A stretch of DNA of 64,000 bases from Bog-473 sp963838835 (lineage in GTDB: Bacteria > Actinomycetota > Acidimicrobiia > Acidimicrobiales > RAAP-2), in contig CAWITA010000023.1 in assembly GCA_963838835.1 (NCBI GenBank), forward strand, positions 1 to 64,000. Reading direction: 5' to 3'. Position 1 is the first letter of the stretch. The number at the start of each line of letters is the position of its first letter. The position numbers and the translations under genes were made by a program. Shown here piece by piece: positions 1 through 8,689 of the stretch. A model generated the notes under the pieces. That model saw only the letters and a list, made by a program, of their open reading frames with translations. It searched no databases and was not told the origin of the DNA.

Positions 1-1
1 G

Positions 2-265
2 GGCGAGACCCTCTTCTCGACGGGAGCGGGCAGCAACTCGGGCAACTACTCGAGCGCCAAGGCCGACACCCTCATCGCGGCCACCAACACCACGCAGACC
101 AACCTGGACGCCTACCAGAACTACATCGCCCAGCAGCTGCCGGTGATCTGGGAGCCCAACGCCGACTATTTGCTCAGCGAGGTGAAGAGCACGCTGCGGG
201 GTGTCGCTCCCCAGAACCCCTTCTCCAACCTCTTCCCCGAGTACTGGTACTACGTGAAGTCATAG
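2..265 (+). CDS. Peptide ABC transporter solute-binding protein, C-terminal part (5' end outside window)
   Basis: The open frame enters from the left edge and stops at the TAG at 263-265, leaving about 87 residues. The tail (QNYIAQQLPVIWEPNADYLL, then NPFSNLFPEYWYYVKS) matches the end of family 5 (DppA/OppA-like) extracellular solute-binding proteins, which often close with a short aromatic tail. Two dipeptide-type permeases and a double ATPase follow, so it is probably the binding component of that transporter. The N-terminal signal and ligand-binding lobes are not in the window, so the substrate cannot be read. Confidence 0.85.
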   Translation, partial: GETLFSTGAGSNSGNYSSAKADTLIAATNTTQTNLDAYQNYIAQQLPVIWEPNADYLLSEVKSTLRGVAPQNPFSNLFPEYWYYVKS

Positions 266-338
266 CCAGGCCATCCGACGAGGACAACGGCCGGTCACGG
301 ATCGAAGTGAGCACGCGCAACGTGCCTAGCATCGGTCC

Positions 339-1292
339 GTGACCGGCTTCCTCGTCCGGCGGCTCCTCCAGGCCGTCGTCGTGATCATCGGGGTGATCGC
401 CTTCATGTTCGTCCTCATCCACCTGATCCCGGGTGGGGAGGCCCGGGCGGTGCTCGGCCCGAGGGCCCAGCCGGTGGCGATCGCACAGTTCGACAAGGAG
501 AACGGGCTCGATCTCCCGCTATGGGACCAGTTCCTCCGCTACCTCTGGAACCTGTCGCACTTCAACCTGGGCCGCTCCTACACGCTGAACCAGTCCGTCG
601 GCGCCCTCATCGGCGAGGCGCTTCCGAAGACCCTCATCCTGGTGGGCCTGGCCACCCTGCTCGCCCTCGTCGTGGCCATCCCGCTGGGGGTGTACCAGGT
701 CGTGCGGCGCAACAAGCCCGAGGACTACATCATCACCGGCCTGTCGTTCATCCTCTACGCCGTGCCGGCCTTCCTGCTGGGCACGCTGCTCATCTTGTGG
801 TTCGCGGTCTACCTCCCGATCTTCCCGACCGAGGCCCCCCAGAGCACGACCGTCATCGGCATCCTCTCGGATCCGCGTGGGCTCGTCCTGCCGGTCTTCA
901 CGCTGGCCGCGATCAGCATCGCGTCCTTCAGCCGGTACATGCGGTCGTCGATGATGGAGACCATGACCGAGGACTTCGTGCGGACGGCGCGGGCCAAGGG
1001 GGCAGGGCCACGACGGGTCCTCTACGTCCACGCGCTGCGCAACGCGATCATCCCGATCGTCACCCTGCTGGGGTTGTCCCTCGGGACCATCGTCAGCGGC
1101 GCCGTGATCACAGAGAGCGTCTTCAACTACCCGGGCATGGGCCTCCTGGCCGTCAATTCGGCCTTCAAGGAGGACATCCCGACCCTGCTCGGCGTCACCT
1201 TCGTCGTGACCATCGCCACCATCTGCGGCAACCTCCTGGCGGACATCCTCTACGCGGTCGTCGATCCGAGGATCCGGTATGCAAAATCCTGA
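339..1292 (+). CDS. Dipeptide/oligopeptide ABC transporter permease, DppB/OppB type
   Basis: This 317-residue inner-membrane permease starts with GTG at 339. An N-terminal membrane segment (residues about 10-30) is followed by a periplasmic loop and five further hydrophobic segments, the usual DppB topology. The cytoplasmic EAA loop that docks on the ATPase is seen as RTARAKGAGPRRVLYVHALR near residues 217-236. It lies 73 bp after the binding-protein gene and its end overlaps the next permease by 14 bp, so binding protein, DppB and DppC form one operon. Peptides are the family's usual substrate, but nickel or other ligands are possible. Confidence 0.93.
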   Translation: MTGFLVRRLLQAVVVIIGVIAFMFVLIHLIPGGEARAVLGPRAQPVAIAQFDKENGLDLPLWDQFLRYLWNLSHFNLGRSYTLNQSVGALIGEALPKTLILVGLATLLALVVAIPLGVYQVVRRNKPEDYIITGLSFILYAVPAFLLGTLLILWFAVYLPIFPTEAPQSTTVIGILSDPRGLVLPVFTLAAISIASFSRYMRSSMMETMTEDFVRTARAKGAGPRRVLYVHALRNAIIPIVTLLGLSLGTIVSGAVITESVFNYPGMGLLAVNSAFKEDIPTLLGVTFVVTIATICGNLLADILYAVVDPRIRYAKS

Positions 1293-2292
1293 GGACCTCG
1301 TGCGCACCACGCAACAGGAGCGGGCCGCCGAGGAGGGCTTCGGCCCGCAGCTCCCCCTGGAGGATCTCGATGTCCTGAGCGAGGAACTCGGCCAGGCCGC
1401 CGCCGTCGCCCCGAGCGGCGGGGAGGTCGTCAGTCACGGCGGCCTGGGTCGACGCATCTTCTCGGTCTTCATCGAGAACAAGCTCGCCGTGGCCGGCGTG
1501 GTCGTGATCGTTTTCTTCCTGCTCTTCTGCTACGTGGGGCCGTTCTTCTACCACACCAACCAGACCAGCGCCTCGGAGGCCCTCTTCGCCCCCGACAACG
1601 CCAAGCCCGGCAACGGGCACCCGCTCGGCACCGACAGCAGCGGCTTCGACATCCTCGGACGGCTGATGTACGGCGGTCAGATCTCCCTGCTGGTCGGATT
1701 CGCCGCGGCGGCCATCGCCAGCATCTTCGGCGCGCTCTACGGGGCGATCTCGGGGTTCTTCGGGTCGTGGCTCGACCCCGTCATGATGCGGATCGTGGAC
1801 GCCTTCCTCTCCATTCCCGTCCTCTTCCTGGCCATCGTCCTCGCCACTGTCTTCCGTCCGTCCCTCACCGTGTTCATCTTCGTCATCGCCTTCGTCTCGT
1901 GGTTGATCCCGGCCCGGCTCATCCGAGGGCAGGCCCTCTCCCTGCGCATACGCGAATACGTGCAGGCCGTCAAGGTCATGGGCGGAAGCCGAACCCGGAT
2001 CGTCCTCCGCCACATCATCCCCAACAGCATCGGCACGATCATCGTGAACGCCACGTTCAACATCGCCGACGCCATCTTGCTCCTGGCCGCCCTCGGCTTC
2101 ATCGGCCTCGGCGTGCCACCGCCACAGACCGACTGGGGCTCCATGCTGTCCAACGGGGTCAATTACGCCCTGGACGGCTACTGGTGGGAGATCTACCCCG
2201 CCGGCCTGTGCATCGTGCTCGTCGTGGTCGCCTTCAACTTCATCGGGGACGCACTCCGGGACGCGCTCGAGGTTCGCCTACAGCAGCGCTGA
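1279..2292 (+). CDS. Dipeptide/oligopeptide ABC transporter permease, DppC/OppC type
   Basis: This 337-residue permease starts with ATG inside the end of the preceding permease (14-bp overlap, translational coupling likely). A hydrophilic N-terminal stretch of roughly 60 residues precedes the first membrane segment, somewhat longer than usual for DppC. The EAA loop is EYVQAVKVMGGSRTRIVLRH near residues 230-250, and GLGVPPPQTDWGSML is the conserved late loop of this family. It pairs with DppB to make the membrane channel. The ATPase gene lies on the opposite strand 19 bp downstream. Confidence 0.93.
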   Translation: MQNPEDLVRTTQQERAAEEGFGPQLPLEDLDVLSEELGQAAAVAPSGGEVVSHGGLGRRIFSVFIENKLAVAGVVVIVFFLLFCYVGPFFYHTNQTSASEALFAPDNAKPGNGHPLGTDSSGFDILGRLMYGGQISLLVGFAAAAIASIFGALYGAISGFFGSWLDPVMMRIVDAFLSIPVLFLAIVLATVFRPSLTVFIFVIAFVSWLIPARLIRGQALSLRIREYVQAVKVMGGSRTRIVLRHIIPNSIGTIIVNATFNIADAILLLAALGFIGLGVPPPQTDWGSMLSNGVNYALDGYWWEIYPAGLCIVLVVVAFNFIGDALRDALEVRLQQR

Positions 2293-2311
2293 AGCGCGGT
2301 CGCCCACGGGC

Positions 2312-4435
2312 TCAGGCGGGGCCGGCGGCCGTGGGCACCAGCTCCGCTGCAGCGGGCCCGACGGGCGTCTGCAGCGGGAAGTGGCAGGCGGCGAGGTGGC
2401 CCTCGCCGAAGGGCCGCAGGGGCGGTTCCTCCTGGGCGCAGACCTCCTGCGCGAAGGGGCAACGCGTGCGGAACCGGCATCCCGAGGGCGGGTCGAGCGG
2501 CGAGGGGAGCTCGCCGTGGATGTGACGCCCTCGGTGTTCGCGCTGGGTGGGGTCGGCCATCGGGATCGTGTCGATGAGCGCCTTCGTGTAGGGGTGGGCG
2601 GCGCGCGCGTACACCTCGCGGGCGGGGCCGATCTCGACAAGCTTGCCCAGGTACATCACGCCGATCCGGTCGGCCATGTACTTCACGATGGCCAGGTCGT
2701 GCGAAATGAACAGGTAGGTGAGTCCGTGCCGGTCCTGCAGCTCCTTCAGCAGGTTCAGGATCTGCGCCTGAACGGAGACGTCGAGGGCCGAGACCGGTTC
2801 GTCGGCCACGATCAGCTTGGGTTCGAGCGCCAGGGCCCGGGCCAGCCCGATCCGTTGTCGCTGTCCCCCGGAGAATTCGTGCGGGTACAGGTCGGCCGAA
2901 CGCGCCGGCAGGCCCACCTCGTCAAGCATGCGCATGACATGCCGGCGCTGCTCGTCGCGGCTGCCGATGCGTTGCACCGTGAGGGGCTCGCGGAGGATGG
3001 ACCCGACGCGCATCCGCGGATCGAGCGAGGCGTAGGGATCCTGGAACATCATCTGCATGTCGCGCCGCTTCTTGCGCAAGGCCTCCCCGGAGAGCCCGAC
3101 GATGTCGCCGTCAGCGAAGCGCAACGCGCCCGATGTGGGGGCTTCGAGCGCCACCACCATGCGGCCAATCGTCGTCTTGCCACATCCGGACTCACCGACG
3201 AGACCGAAGGTCTCCCCGCTGCGAATCGTGAGGGACACGTCCGAGACGGCCTTGACCGTCCCCAACTTGCGCTGCACCAAGGCCCCGGACGTGACGGCGA
3301 ATTCCTTGACCACGTGGTCGAGCTCCACCAGCACGGGGGCGCCGTCGAGGGAGTCCGCACGAACCTGTTGGCGGGCCAGCGCCACCTCGTCCACCTTGAC
3401 GCTCAGGTCCGCCGCCTTGGCGACCGCGTCGGGGCGGTTGGCGATGGTCGCCGGGTCGACGCCCACCTGGTGGAAGCATCGAGCGAGGTGGTTCCGCTCG
3501 CTGTCCTCCGCCTGCAGCAGCTCGGGCTCGCTCTCCCAGCAATCGGGCTGGGCGTAGCGGCAGCGGGCCGCGAAGCGGCAGTGATCAATGGGCTGGGAGA
3601 GATCCGGCGGCAACCCCGAGATGCTGACCAGCCGCACGGAGGGATCCTGGTCCAACTTGGCCACCGAGGCGAGGAGCGCCTCGGAATAGGGGTGACGCAT
3701 GCGGGTGAAGAGCTCGGTGGTCGGGGCACCCTCGGCGATCCGCCCGGCGTACATGACCAGGACGCGGTCGGCCCGCTCGGCGATCACCCCCATGTCGTGC
3801 GTGATGAGGATCACCGACATGTCCAGGTCGTGGCGCAGGCGGTCGAGGAGGTCGAGGATCTGGGCCTGGATCGTGACATCGAGCGCCGTCGTGGGCTCGT
3901 CGGCGATCAGGAGCTTCGGGGTGCAGACCAGGGCCATGGCGATCATCACCCGCTGGCGCAGTCCTCCGGAGAGCTCGTGAGCATAGGCATCGAGCCGCCC
4001 GGACGGATTCGGCATCTCCACCATCCTCAGGACCTCGAGTGCCCGGCCGCGACCCTCCTTCTTGGAGGCGCCCTGATGGAGCCGAGCGCTCTCGGCGATC
4101 TGGTCGCCGATGGTCATCGTGGGATTGAGCGAGGTCAGTGGGTCCTGGAACACCATCCCCACCTGGTTGCCCCGGACCTTGCACATCTCCTTCTCGCTGA
4201 GCGGCGCCAGGTCCTGACCGAGGAGCTTGATGGAGCCACCCACGACGTGCCCCACATTGGGGAGGAGCTTCATGATCGAAAGACCGATGGTCGTCTTGCC
4301 ACAGCCCGATTCGCCGACCACGCCGACGCACTCACCACCGTCGACGTGGAACGACACACCGTCCACAGCGACGACGTTGGCACTCTTGAGGCGGAATTCG
4401 GTTCGGAGTCTCTCGACCTCGAGGACCGGAGTCAC
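2312..4435 (-). CDS. Fused double ATPase of a peptide ABC transporter (DppD-DppF fusion)
   Basis: Two complete ABC ATPases lie in one chain of about 707 residues. Each half shows Walker A (GESGCGKTTIG), a signature (LSGGLRQRV and FSGGQRQRI), Walker B (LLIADEPTTALD and LIVADEPVSALD) and the C-terminal oligopeptide-family cysteine cluster (CRFAARCRYAQPDC; CRFRTRCPFAQEVC). DppD and DppF are usually separate proteins. It is convergent with the permeases, so it is not in their operon but very likely powers them. The frame is open upstream to 4597, but similarity begins at VTPVLEVERL, so I place the start at GTG 4435 (4438 is also possible). No clear ribosome site is seen. Confidence 0.9.
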   Translation of the reverse strand: MTPVLEVERLRTEFRLKSANVVAVDGVSFHVDGGECVGVVGESGCGKTTIGLSIMKLLPNVGHVVGGSIKLLGQDLAPLSEKEMCKVRGNQVGMVFQDPLTSLNPTMTIGDQIAESARLHQGASKKEGRGRALEVLRMVEMPNPSGRLDAYAHELSGGLRQRVMIAMALVCTPKLLIADEPTTALDVTIQAQILDLLDRLRHDLDMSVILITHDMGVIAERADRVLVMYAGRIAEGAPTTELFTRMRHPYSEALLASVAKLDQDPSVRLVSISGLPPDLSQPIDHCRFAARCRYAQPDCWESEPELLQAEDSERNHLARCFHQVGVDPATIANRPDAVAKAADLSVKVDEVALARQQVRADSLDGAPVLVELDHVVKEFAVTSGALVQRKLGTVKAVSDVSLTIRSGETFGLVGESGCGKTTIGRMVVALEAPTSGALRFADGDIVGLSGEALRKKRRDMQMMFQDPYASLDPRMRVGSILREPLTVQRIGSRDEQRRHVMRMLDEVGLPARSADLYPHEFSGGQRQRIGLARALALEPKLIVADEPVSALDVSVQAQILNLLKELQDRHGLTYLFISHDLAIVKYMADRIGVMYLGKLVEIGPAREVYARAAHPYTKALIDTIPMADPTQREHRGRHIHGELPSPLDPPSGCRFRTRCPFAQEVCAQEEPPLRPFGEGHLAACHFPLQTPVGPAAAELVPTAAGPA

Positions 4436-4597
4436 CACGCGAACGCGGGAATGCGCCCCGCGCGCCTCGCCGAAATCCGGTGCATGGGGACCAACGCTAA
4501 CCCGAAACGACCCCCGACGAGGGTCAACGAGTCCGAAGACAGCCCACGGCGTATCCTCGGCAGCCCGCCCGCCCAACCGAACTGGGGCGGGAGACAA

Positions 4598-5698
4598 AGC
4601 CGGCCGGCAGCGGTTGGGGACCGGGCTTCGTCGGCCCGACCCAGACCATCTCGGGCAGCTGGTACACGATCACCAGTTACCACGAGCACCGCTCCCTGGT
4701 GCTCACCCGCAATCCCACCTACTGGGGCAGGCCGGGCAATCTCGACAAGATCGCGTTCCAGTTCTACTCCGAGGACAGCCAGCTGGTACCGGCCCTGCAG
4801 GAGAAGGAGATCGACATCTTCAGCCCCTCGACGATGGACCAGTCGATCGTGCAGACGGCGAACCAAGTGCCGGGCACGACCAAGGTGATGCTGCCCGGGC
4901 TCGACTTCGTGCACCTCGACTTCAACCAGGCCGACCCCTACCTGGCCAACCTCGGGGTCCGTGAGGCCATCGCCCACGGCGTCAACCGCCAGACGATCAT
5001 CAACCAAACCGTGGGCGAGATGGACAAGGGTCTCACCCCGCTCGGAAGCCGCATGCTCATGCCGAAGCAGCCCGGGTATCAGGACACGCCCTAGGCCCAC
5101 AGCCCGAGCCAATCGCTGAACCTGCTCACGGGGCTCGGCTTCAAGAAGGGCTCGGACGGATACTTCCAGCCTAACGACGGGCCGCAGATGGGCCACGACC
5201 TGACCTTCACGATCGAGTCGACGCCGGGCAGCAGCATCCGGGACGAGACCGAGCAGCTGTTCCAGGAGCAGATGAAGGCGATCGGAATAAAGATCGACAT
5301 CAAGAACTACGAGGCCAACACCTTCTTCGGGAGCAACCTGTCGAGCGGCACCTACCAATCGCCGAATTCGCTTGGGTAAGCACGCCGCACACGTCGGAGA
5401 ACGAGCCCAAGTACTGCTCGTACACCAACACCGCTGCGTGCGACGAAAACTGGACGCACTCGGCCAGTGCGCAGGTAGACCAGTTGATGAGCTCGGGCGT
5501 GGCGGCGCCCAGCCAGTCCCAGGAGAATCAGGACTTCAACCAAGCGGACGCGATCCTGTGGCAGAACATGGTGACCCTGCCGCTCTACCAGGAGCCAGTG
5601 TTCTGGGCCCGGTCCAACAACCTCAAAGGCGTGCTCCCGAACACCTCGAGCACGGGCGTCACCTGGAACAGCCCGAGGACTGGACCATCAGCTCCTAA
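4598..5698 (+). pseudogene. Decayed peptide ABC solute-binding protein (5' truncated, stop codon and frameshifts)
   Basis: Reading forward from about 4600, the protein resembles the middle and C-terminal half of a family 5 binding protein: LTRNPTYWG, a lobe with LDFNQADPYLANLGVREAIA, then MGHDLTFTIES. It has no start region. A TAG at 5092-5094 interrupts it, the frame changes near 5355-5360 (TYQ to IAEFAWVSTP, consistent with loss of one base), and again near 5674, where the normal ending EDWTISS and its TAA (5696-5698) are in another frame. It is a second, different copy from the binding protein at the left edge. The breaks could in part be sequence error, but the missing 5' half cannot. Confidence 0.8.
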
Positions 5699-5750
5699 CG
5701 GGAGCGGCCCCATCGGACGCGGACGAGGGTTCGTCGGGCCCAGGCTGCAG

Positions 5751-6560
5751 TCACCACCCTCGGGCTGCCGCGCTCGCACCTGCTGCAGGTAGGGCATGGA
5801 GATCTGCGTCGAGGAACCCCGGCCGATCGAACGGGGCCACGGGCGCGCCATTGTCGGCCAGAGCGCCGAGGTCGGCACCGTCTTCGGCGCGGGTCCCGGT
5901 CCAGGGCTGCCCGCTCCACGGGAGCTCGCGCACGAAGGCCCAGCTCCGGCGGTGGATAGCCGAGGGCCCATACCCCCGCAGCGCTGTCTGGTGCACGGGC
6001 GACGGGTAGCCCTTGTTCCGCTCGAACCCGTAGGCCGGAAAGTGCTCGGCCTCTTGGCGCATGAGACGGTCCCGCACGACCTTGGCCAGCACGGACGCTG
6101 CGGCCACCGAGGCGCACTTGGCATCCCCGTCGACGATGGGCCGTACCAGGCCGGGGAAATGGTCGTCGGGATGGCGCAGCAGGTCGACCGGCCCGTCGAC
6201 GAGGAGCGCGTCGGGGGCCTTCCCGAGGCCGTCAAGGGCACGGCGCGCCGCCACCCGCAGCGCTTCGGTCATGCCCCATGCGTCGCACTCGGCCGGGGTG
6301 GCGTGCCCGACCGACCACGCCTCGCACCACTTGCCAACTGCGTCGTAGATCTCCTCTCGACGCGCTTCGCTGAGCATCTTGGAGTCTCGCAGCCAGCGCG
6401 GCATCGAGCGGTGCTGCACCCGGGGGCGCACCACGGCCACGCCGACGGTGAGCGGCCCAGCCCACGACCCCCGCCCGACCTCGTCGAGTCCGGCCACCGA
6501 CTCGTAGCCCTGGGCGCGCAGGCGGCGTTCCTGCTTGAGGTCGGGGGTGCAAACCGTCAC
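5751..6560 (-). CDS. rnhB: Ribonuclease HII
   Basis: This enzyme cleaves the RNA strand of RNA-DNA hybrids and single ribonucleotides in DNA. The motif LDEVGRGSWAGPL carries the first catalytic Asp-Glu pair. RDSKMLSE, the Asp in LLVDGP and VRPIVDGDAKCASVAAASV with VRD are the other family blocks. I place the start at GTG 6560 (269 residues) because the upstream frame to 6677 is proline- and serine-rich and overlaps the divergent gene. A C-terminal tail of about 40 residues after the catalytic domain has no recognised motif. The Ser in DEVGRGS replaces the usual Pro or Ala. Confidence 0.92.
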   Translation of the reverse strand: MTVCTPDLKQERRLRAQGYESVAGLDEVGRGSWAGPLTVGVAVVRPRVQHRSMPRWLRDSKMLSEARREEIYDAVGKWCEAWSVGHATPAECDAWGMTEALRVAARRALDGLGKAPDALLVDGPVDLLRHPDDHFPGLVRPIVDGDAKCASVAAASVLAKVVRDRLMRQEAEHFPAYGFERNKGYPSPVHQTALRGYGPSAIHRRSWAFVRELPWSGQPWTGTRAEDGADLGALADNGAPVAPFDRPGFLDADLHALPAAGASAAARGW

Positions 6561-6597
6561 GGGATCTTCGCCGGGCGCCGTCTCATACCATGTGGGC

Positions 6598-6837
6598 GTG
6601 AGCGACGACGGGGGGGACGCAGCGGATCCGAACGCGCGGACCCCGCTTACCCAGGGGACAAAGGTTGACGTGCGCAACCGCTACCAGGGCACGTGGGTGC
6701 GAGGTTTCGAGATCGCGGAGGTCACCGATGAGGGCTACCGCATCCGCCGCATGTCGGACGGGAGCACGTTGGGCGAACTCTTCTCCCGGGACGACGTCCG
6801 CCGCGAGCGGACGCGCCAGGGCTTCTGGTGGCACTGA
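6598..6837 (+). CDS. Small conserved hypothetical protein
   Basis: This protein of about 79 residues starts with GTG at 6598, divergent from rnhB with a 37-bp gap. A Gly/Asp/Pro-rich start is followed by one compact block (KVDVRNRYQGTWVRGFEIAE, then a Gly-Tyr-Arg-Ile stretch and an Arg-rich end). The block looks like a small beta barrel of the kind seen in short actinobacterial proteins next to basic genes. I do not recognise a function. It ends 3 bp from the convergent GYD gene. Confidence 0.65.
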   Translation: MSDDGGDAADPNARTPLTQGTKVDVRNRYQGTWVRGFEIAEVTDEGYRIRRMSDGSTLGELFSRDDVRRERTRQGFWWH

Positions 6838-6840
6838 GGG

Positions 6841-7140
6841 TCAGTCCTTTCCGGCCTTCAGCACGGCCCCGATGTAGTCGTCGATCGGGATAGCCGACAG
6901 GGTCAGCGTCTTGAGCGTCCCCCGGGAGCCCAGGACCAGCGCGACCCGGGCCATGGTGGTCTCGTCGGGCGCGTCCAGAACGGTGCAGAAGTCGTACTGG
7001 CCCAGCAGCGCCCACTGCGCCACCACGCGGACCCCCATGGCCTCGACCTCCGCATTGACCGCTTTGAGGCGGTCCGGGTTCTCGGTCAGTGTCGCCGCCC
7101 CGTCGGGCCCCACGGTGGAGAGCATGAGGAACGTGGACAT
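6841..7140 (-). CDS. GYD domain protein
   Basis: This single-domain protein of 99 residues resembles the GYD family (named for a Gly-Tyr-Asp motif). Here the motif reads GQYDFCTVLDAPD near residues 47-59, and the chain has the ferredoxin-like alternation of strands and helices. The family's function is not established, and members are often small dimeric barrels. No partner is suggested by the neighbours. Confidence 0.8.
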   Translation of the reverse strand: MSTFLMLSTVGPDGAATLTENPDRLKAVNAEVEAMGVRVVAQWALLGQYDFCTVLDAPDETTMARVALVLGSRGTLKTLTLSAIPIDDYIGAVLKAGKD

Positions 7141-7202
7141 CGCCTCACGCTACCGCAGGCGCGAGGTGCCACCAGGGTCCCGCCCGCAGCCGACCCGTGC
7201 CC

Positions 7203-8675
7203 TCAGCGCAGCTCGCCGCGCACGACCTTGCCCAGCGCGTTGCGGGGCAACGCACTGACCAGGCGCACCTCGCGTGGGCACTTAAACGGTGCGAGCTCGG
7301 CGACGGCCAGCTCGTGGAGCGAGGCCAGGTCGGGATCGCCCACCACGTAGGCCACCACGGTCTCGCCCCATTCCGCCGAGGGGACTCCGACGACCGCCAC
7401 CTCATCCACGCCGGGATGACGGGACAGTACCGCCTCGACCTCGGCCGGGTAGACGTTGTGGCCGCCGGTGATGATGAGCTCAGTGCGGCGGCCCCGTATG
7501 GTCACGTACCCGTCGTCCGACACCGACACCAGGTCACCGGTGGCGAACCACTCCCCCGGTGCGAAGGCGACGCGACGCCAGTAGCCCCGACACACCGCCG
7601 CGCCGCGGACCACCAATTCACCCACGCCCTGCTCGTCAGCGCCCTCGAGGGCCGCTTCCACCCCCGGCAGGGGCACGCCCACCGAGCCAGGGCGACGTTC
7701 GCCCAATAGGGGGTTCGACAGGGTCAGCAGTGTCTCGGTCATGCCGTAGCGCTCCAGGACGGCGACGCCGTCAGCGCGCAGACGGTGCCACAGGTCGGCC
7801 GCGAGCGGTGCCGAGCCAGAGACGCAGAGGCGCAACGCCGCAAGCTCCCGCGACCTCCCCGACACGGCGAGCCGGTGGTACATGGTCGGGACGCCGAAGA
7901 ACATCGTGCTCCTCGGCGCAGCCCGCAGGACCGCGGACTCCTCGAAACGATCGAACACGACGGCGGACGCCCCGGCGGCCAGAGTGCCGAACAAGCCGGC
8001 ACACAGCCCGTGCACGTGGAAGAGGGGGAGGCAAAGGACGAGGCGGTCGGAGGGCGCCCAGGCCCACGCTGAGAGCAACGACGAGGTCCCGGCCAGGAGC
8101 GATGCGTGCGTGTGGACGGCGCCCTTGGGCTTCCCCGTGGTGCCGGACGTGTAAACGATGAGCGTGTCGTCCGTGGGCTCCAACTGCGGCAGCTTGCCGG
8201 ACTGGTCGCGTTCAGCCTCACGGAGGAGATCGTCGATGCGAAATACCGTGAGGCCGCAACCGAACAGGTCATCGCGGCCGTGGTCACAGACGGCAAGGAC
8301 CGGCGTGGAGTCGCCGATCACGTGGGACACCTCGGGAGCGTGGGCTGACGGGCTGAGCGGCACGAGCACCGCGCCGGCACGCAGCACGGCCAGGAGGGCC
8401 TGCACCGACTCCAGCGTGGCGCGTGCACTCCACAGGACCCGGTCGCCCGGTCCGACGCCGCGGCTCACGAGAACCGAAGCCAGCTGTGCCGTGTGCCCGT
8501 CCAGCACAGCTCCGTCGACCGTCCGTGTCCGGTCCCACCCGTCCACCAGCACGGGCCGGCCGGGGTGGGCGGCCCACTGCCCGGTCCACAGCTCGGGCAA
8601 GGTCCGTCCCGGCGCAACGGGGGGGCCATCCGGCCATCGTCCCGGCGGGACGAGCGCCCTCACCGCGGTTGACAC
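7203..8675 (-). CDS. AMP-forming acyl-CoA synthetase (ANL superfamily)
   Basis: This enzyme activates a carboxylic acid to its acyl-adenylate and then the CoA thioester. Visible motifs in order are YTSGTTGKPKGAVHTH (P-loop, near residues 172-187), ERYGMTETLL, the TGD of WFATGDLVSV, GRRTELIITGGHNVYPAEVE at the hinge, and a C-terminal NALGKVVRGEL with the catalytic Lys. At 490 residues it is the size of malonyl-CoA synthetase (MatB)-like members, which it resembles in layout, but the acid cannot be assigned. The start is GTG at 8675, only 14 bp from the divergent mannosidase start. Confidence 0.9.
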   Translation of the reverse strand: MSTAVRALVPPGRWPDGPPVAPGRTLPELWTGQWAAHPGRPVLVDGWDRTRTVDGAVLDGHTAQLASVLVSRGVGPGDRVLWSARATLESVQALLAVLRAGAVLVPLSPSAHAPEVSHVIGDSTPVLAVCDHGRDDLFGCGLTVFRIDDLLREAERDQSGKLPQLEPTDDTLIVYTSGTTGKPKGAVHTHASLLAGTSSLLSAWAWAPSDRLVLCLPLFHVHGLCAGLFGTLAAGASAVVFDRFEESAVLRAAPRSTMFFGVPTMYHRLAVSGRSRELAALRLCVSGSAPLAADLWHRLRADGVAVLERYGMTETLLTLSNPLLGERRPGSVGVPLPGVEAALEGADEQGVGELVVRGAAVCRGYWRRVAFAPGEWFATGDLVSVSDDGYVTIRGRRTELIITGGHNVYPAEVEAVLSRHPGVDEVAVVGVPSAEWGETVVAYVVGDPDLASLHELAVAELAPFKCPREVRLVSALPRNALGKVVRGELR

Positions 8676-8689
8676 AGGGTCATAGTCTG

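Noticed and set aside
2302..2336. Terminator between the convergent dppC and ATPase genes
   Set aside because: The arms are short and overlap the ATPase stop, with no T run; too weak to call.
2381..4888. An 835-codon plus-strand open frame across the fused ATPase
   Set aside because: It is antisense to two perfect ABC ATPases, has no family motif, and its Arg/His/Gly-rich composition is the usual reverse-frame artefact of high-GC DNA.
8423..8689. N-terminal extension of the mannosidase
   Set aside because: The stretch is antisense to the acyl-CoA synthetase and low complexity. The GH38 motif begins right after ATG 8690.
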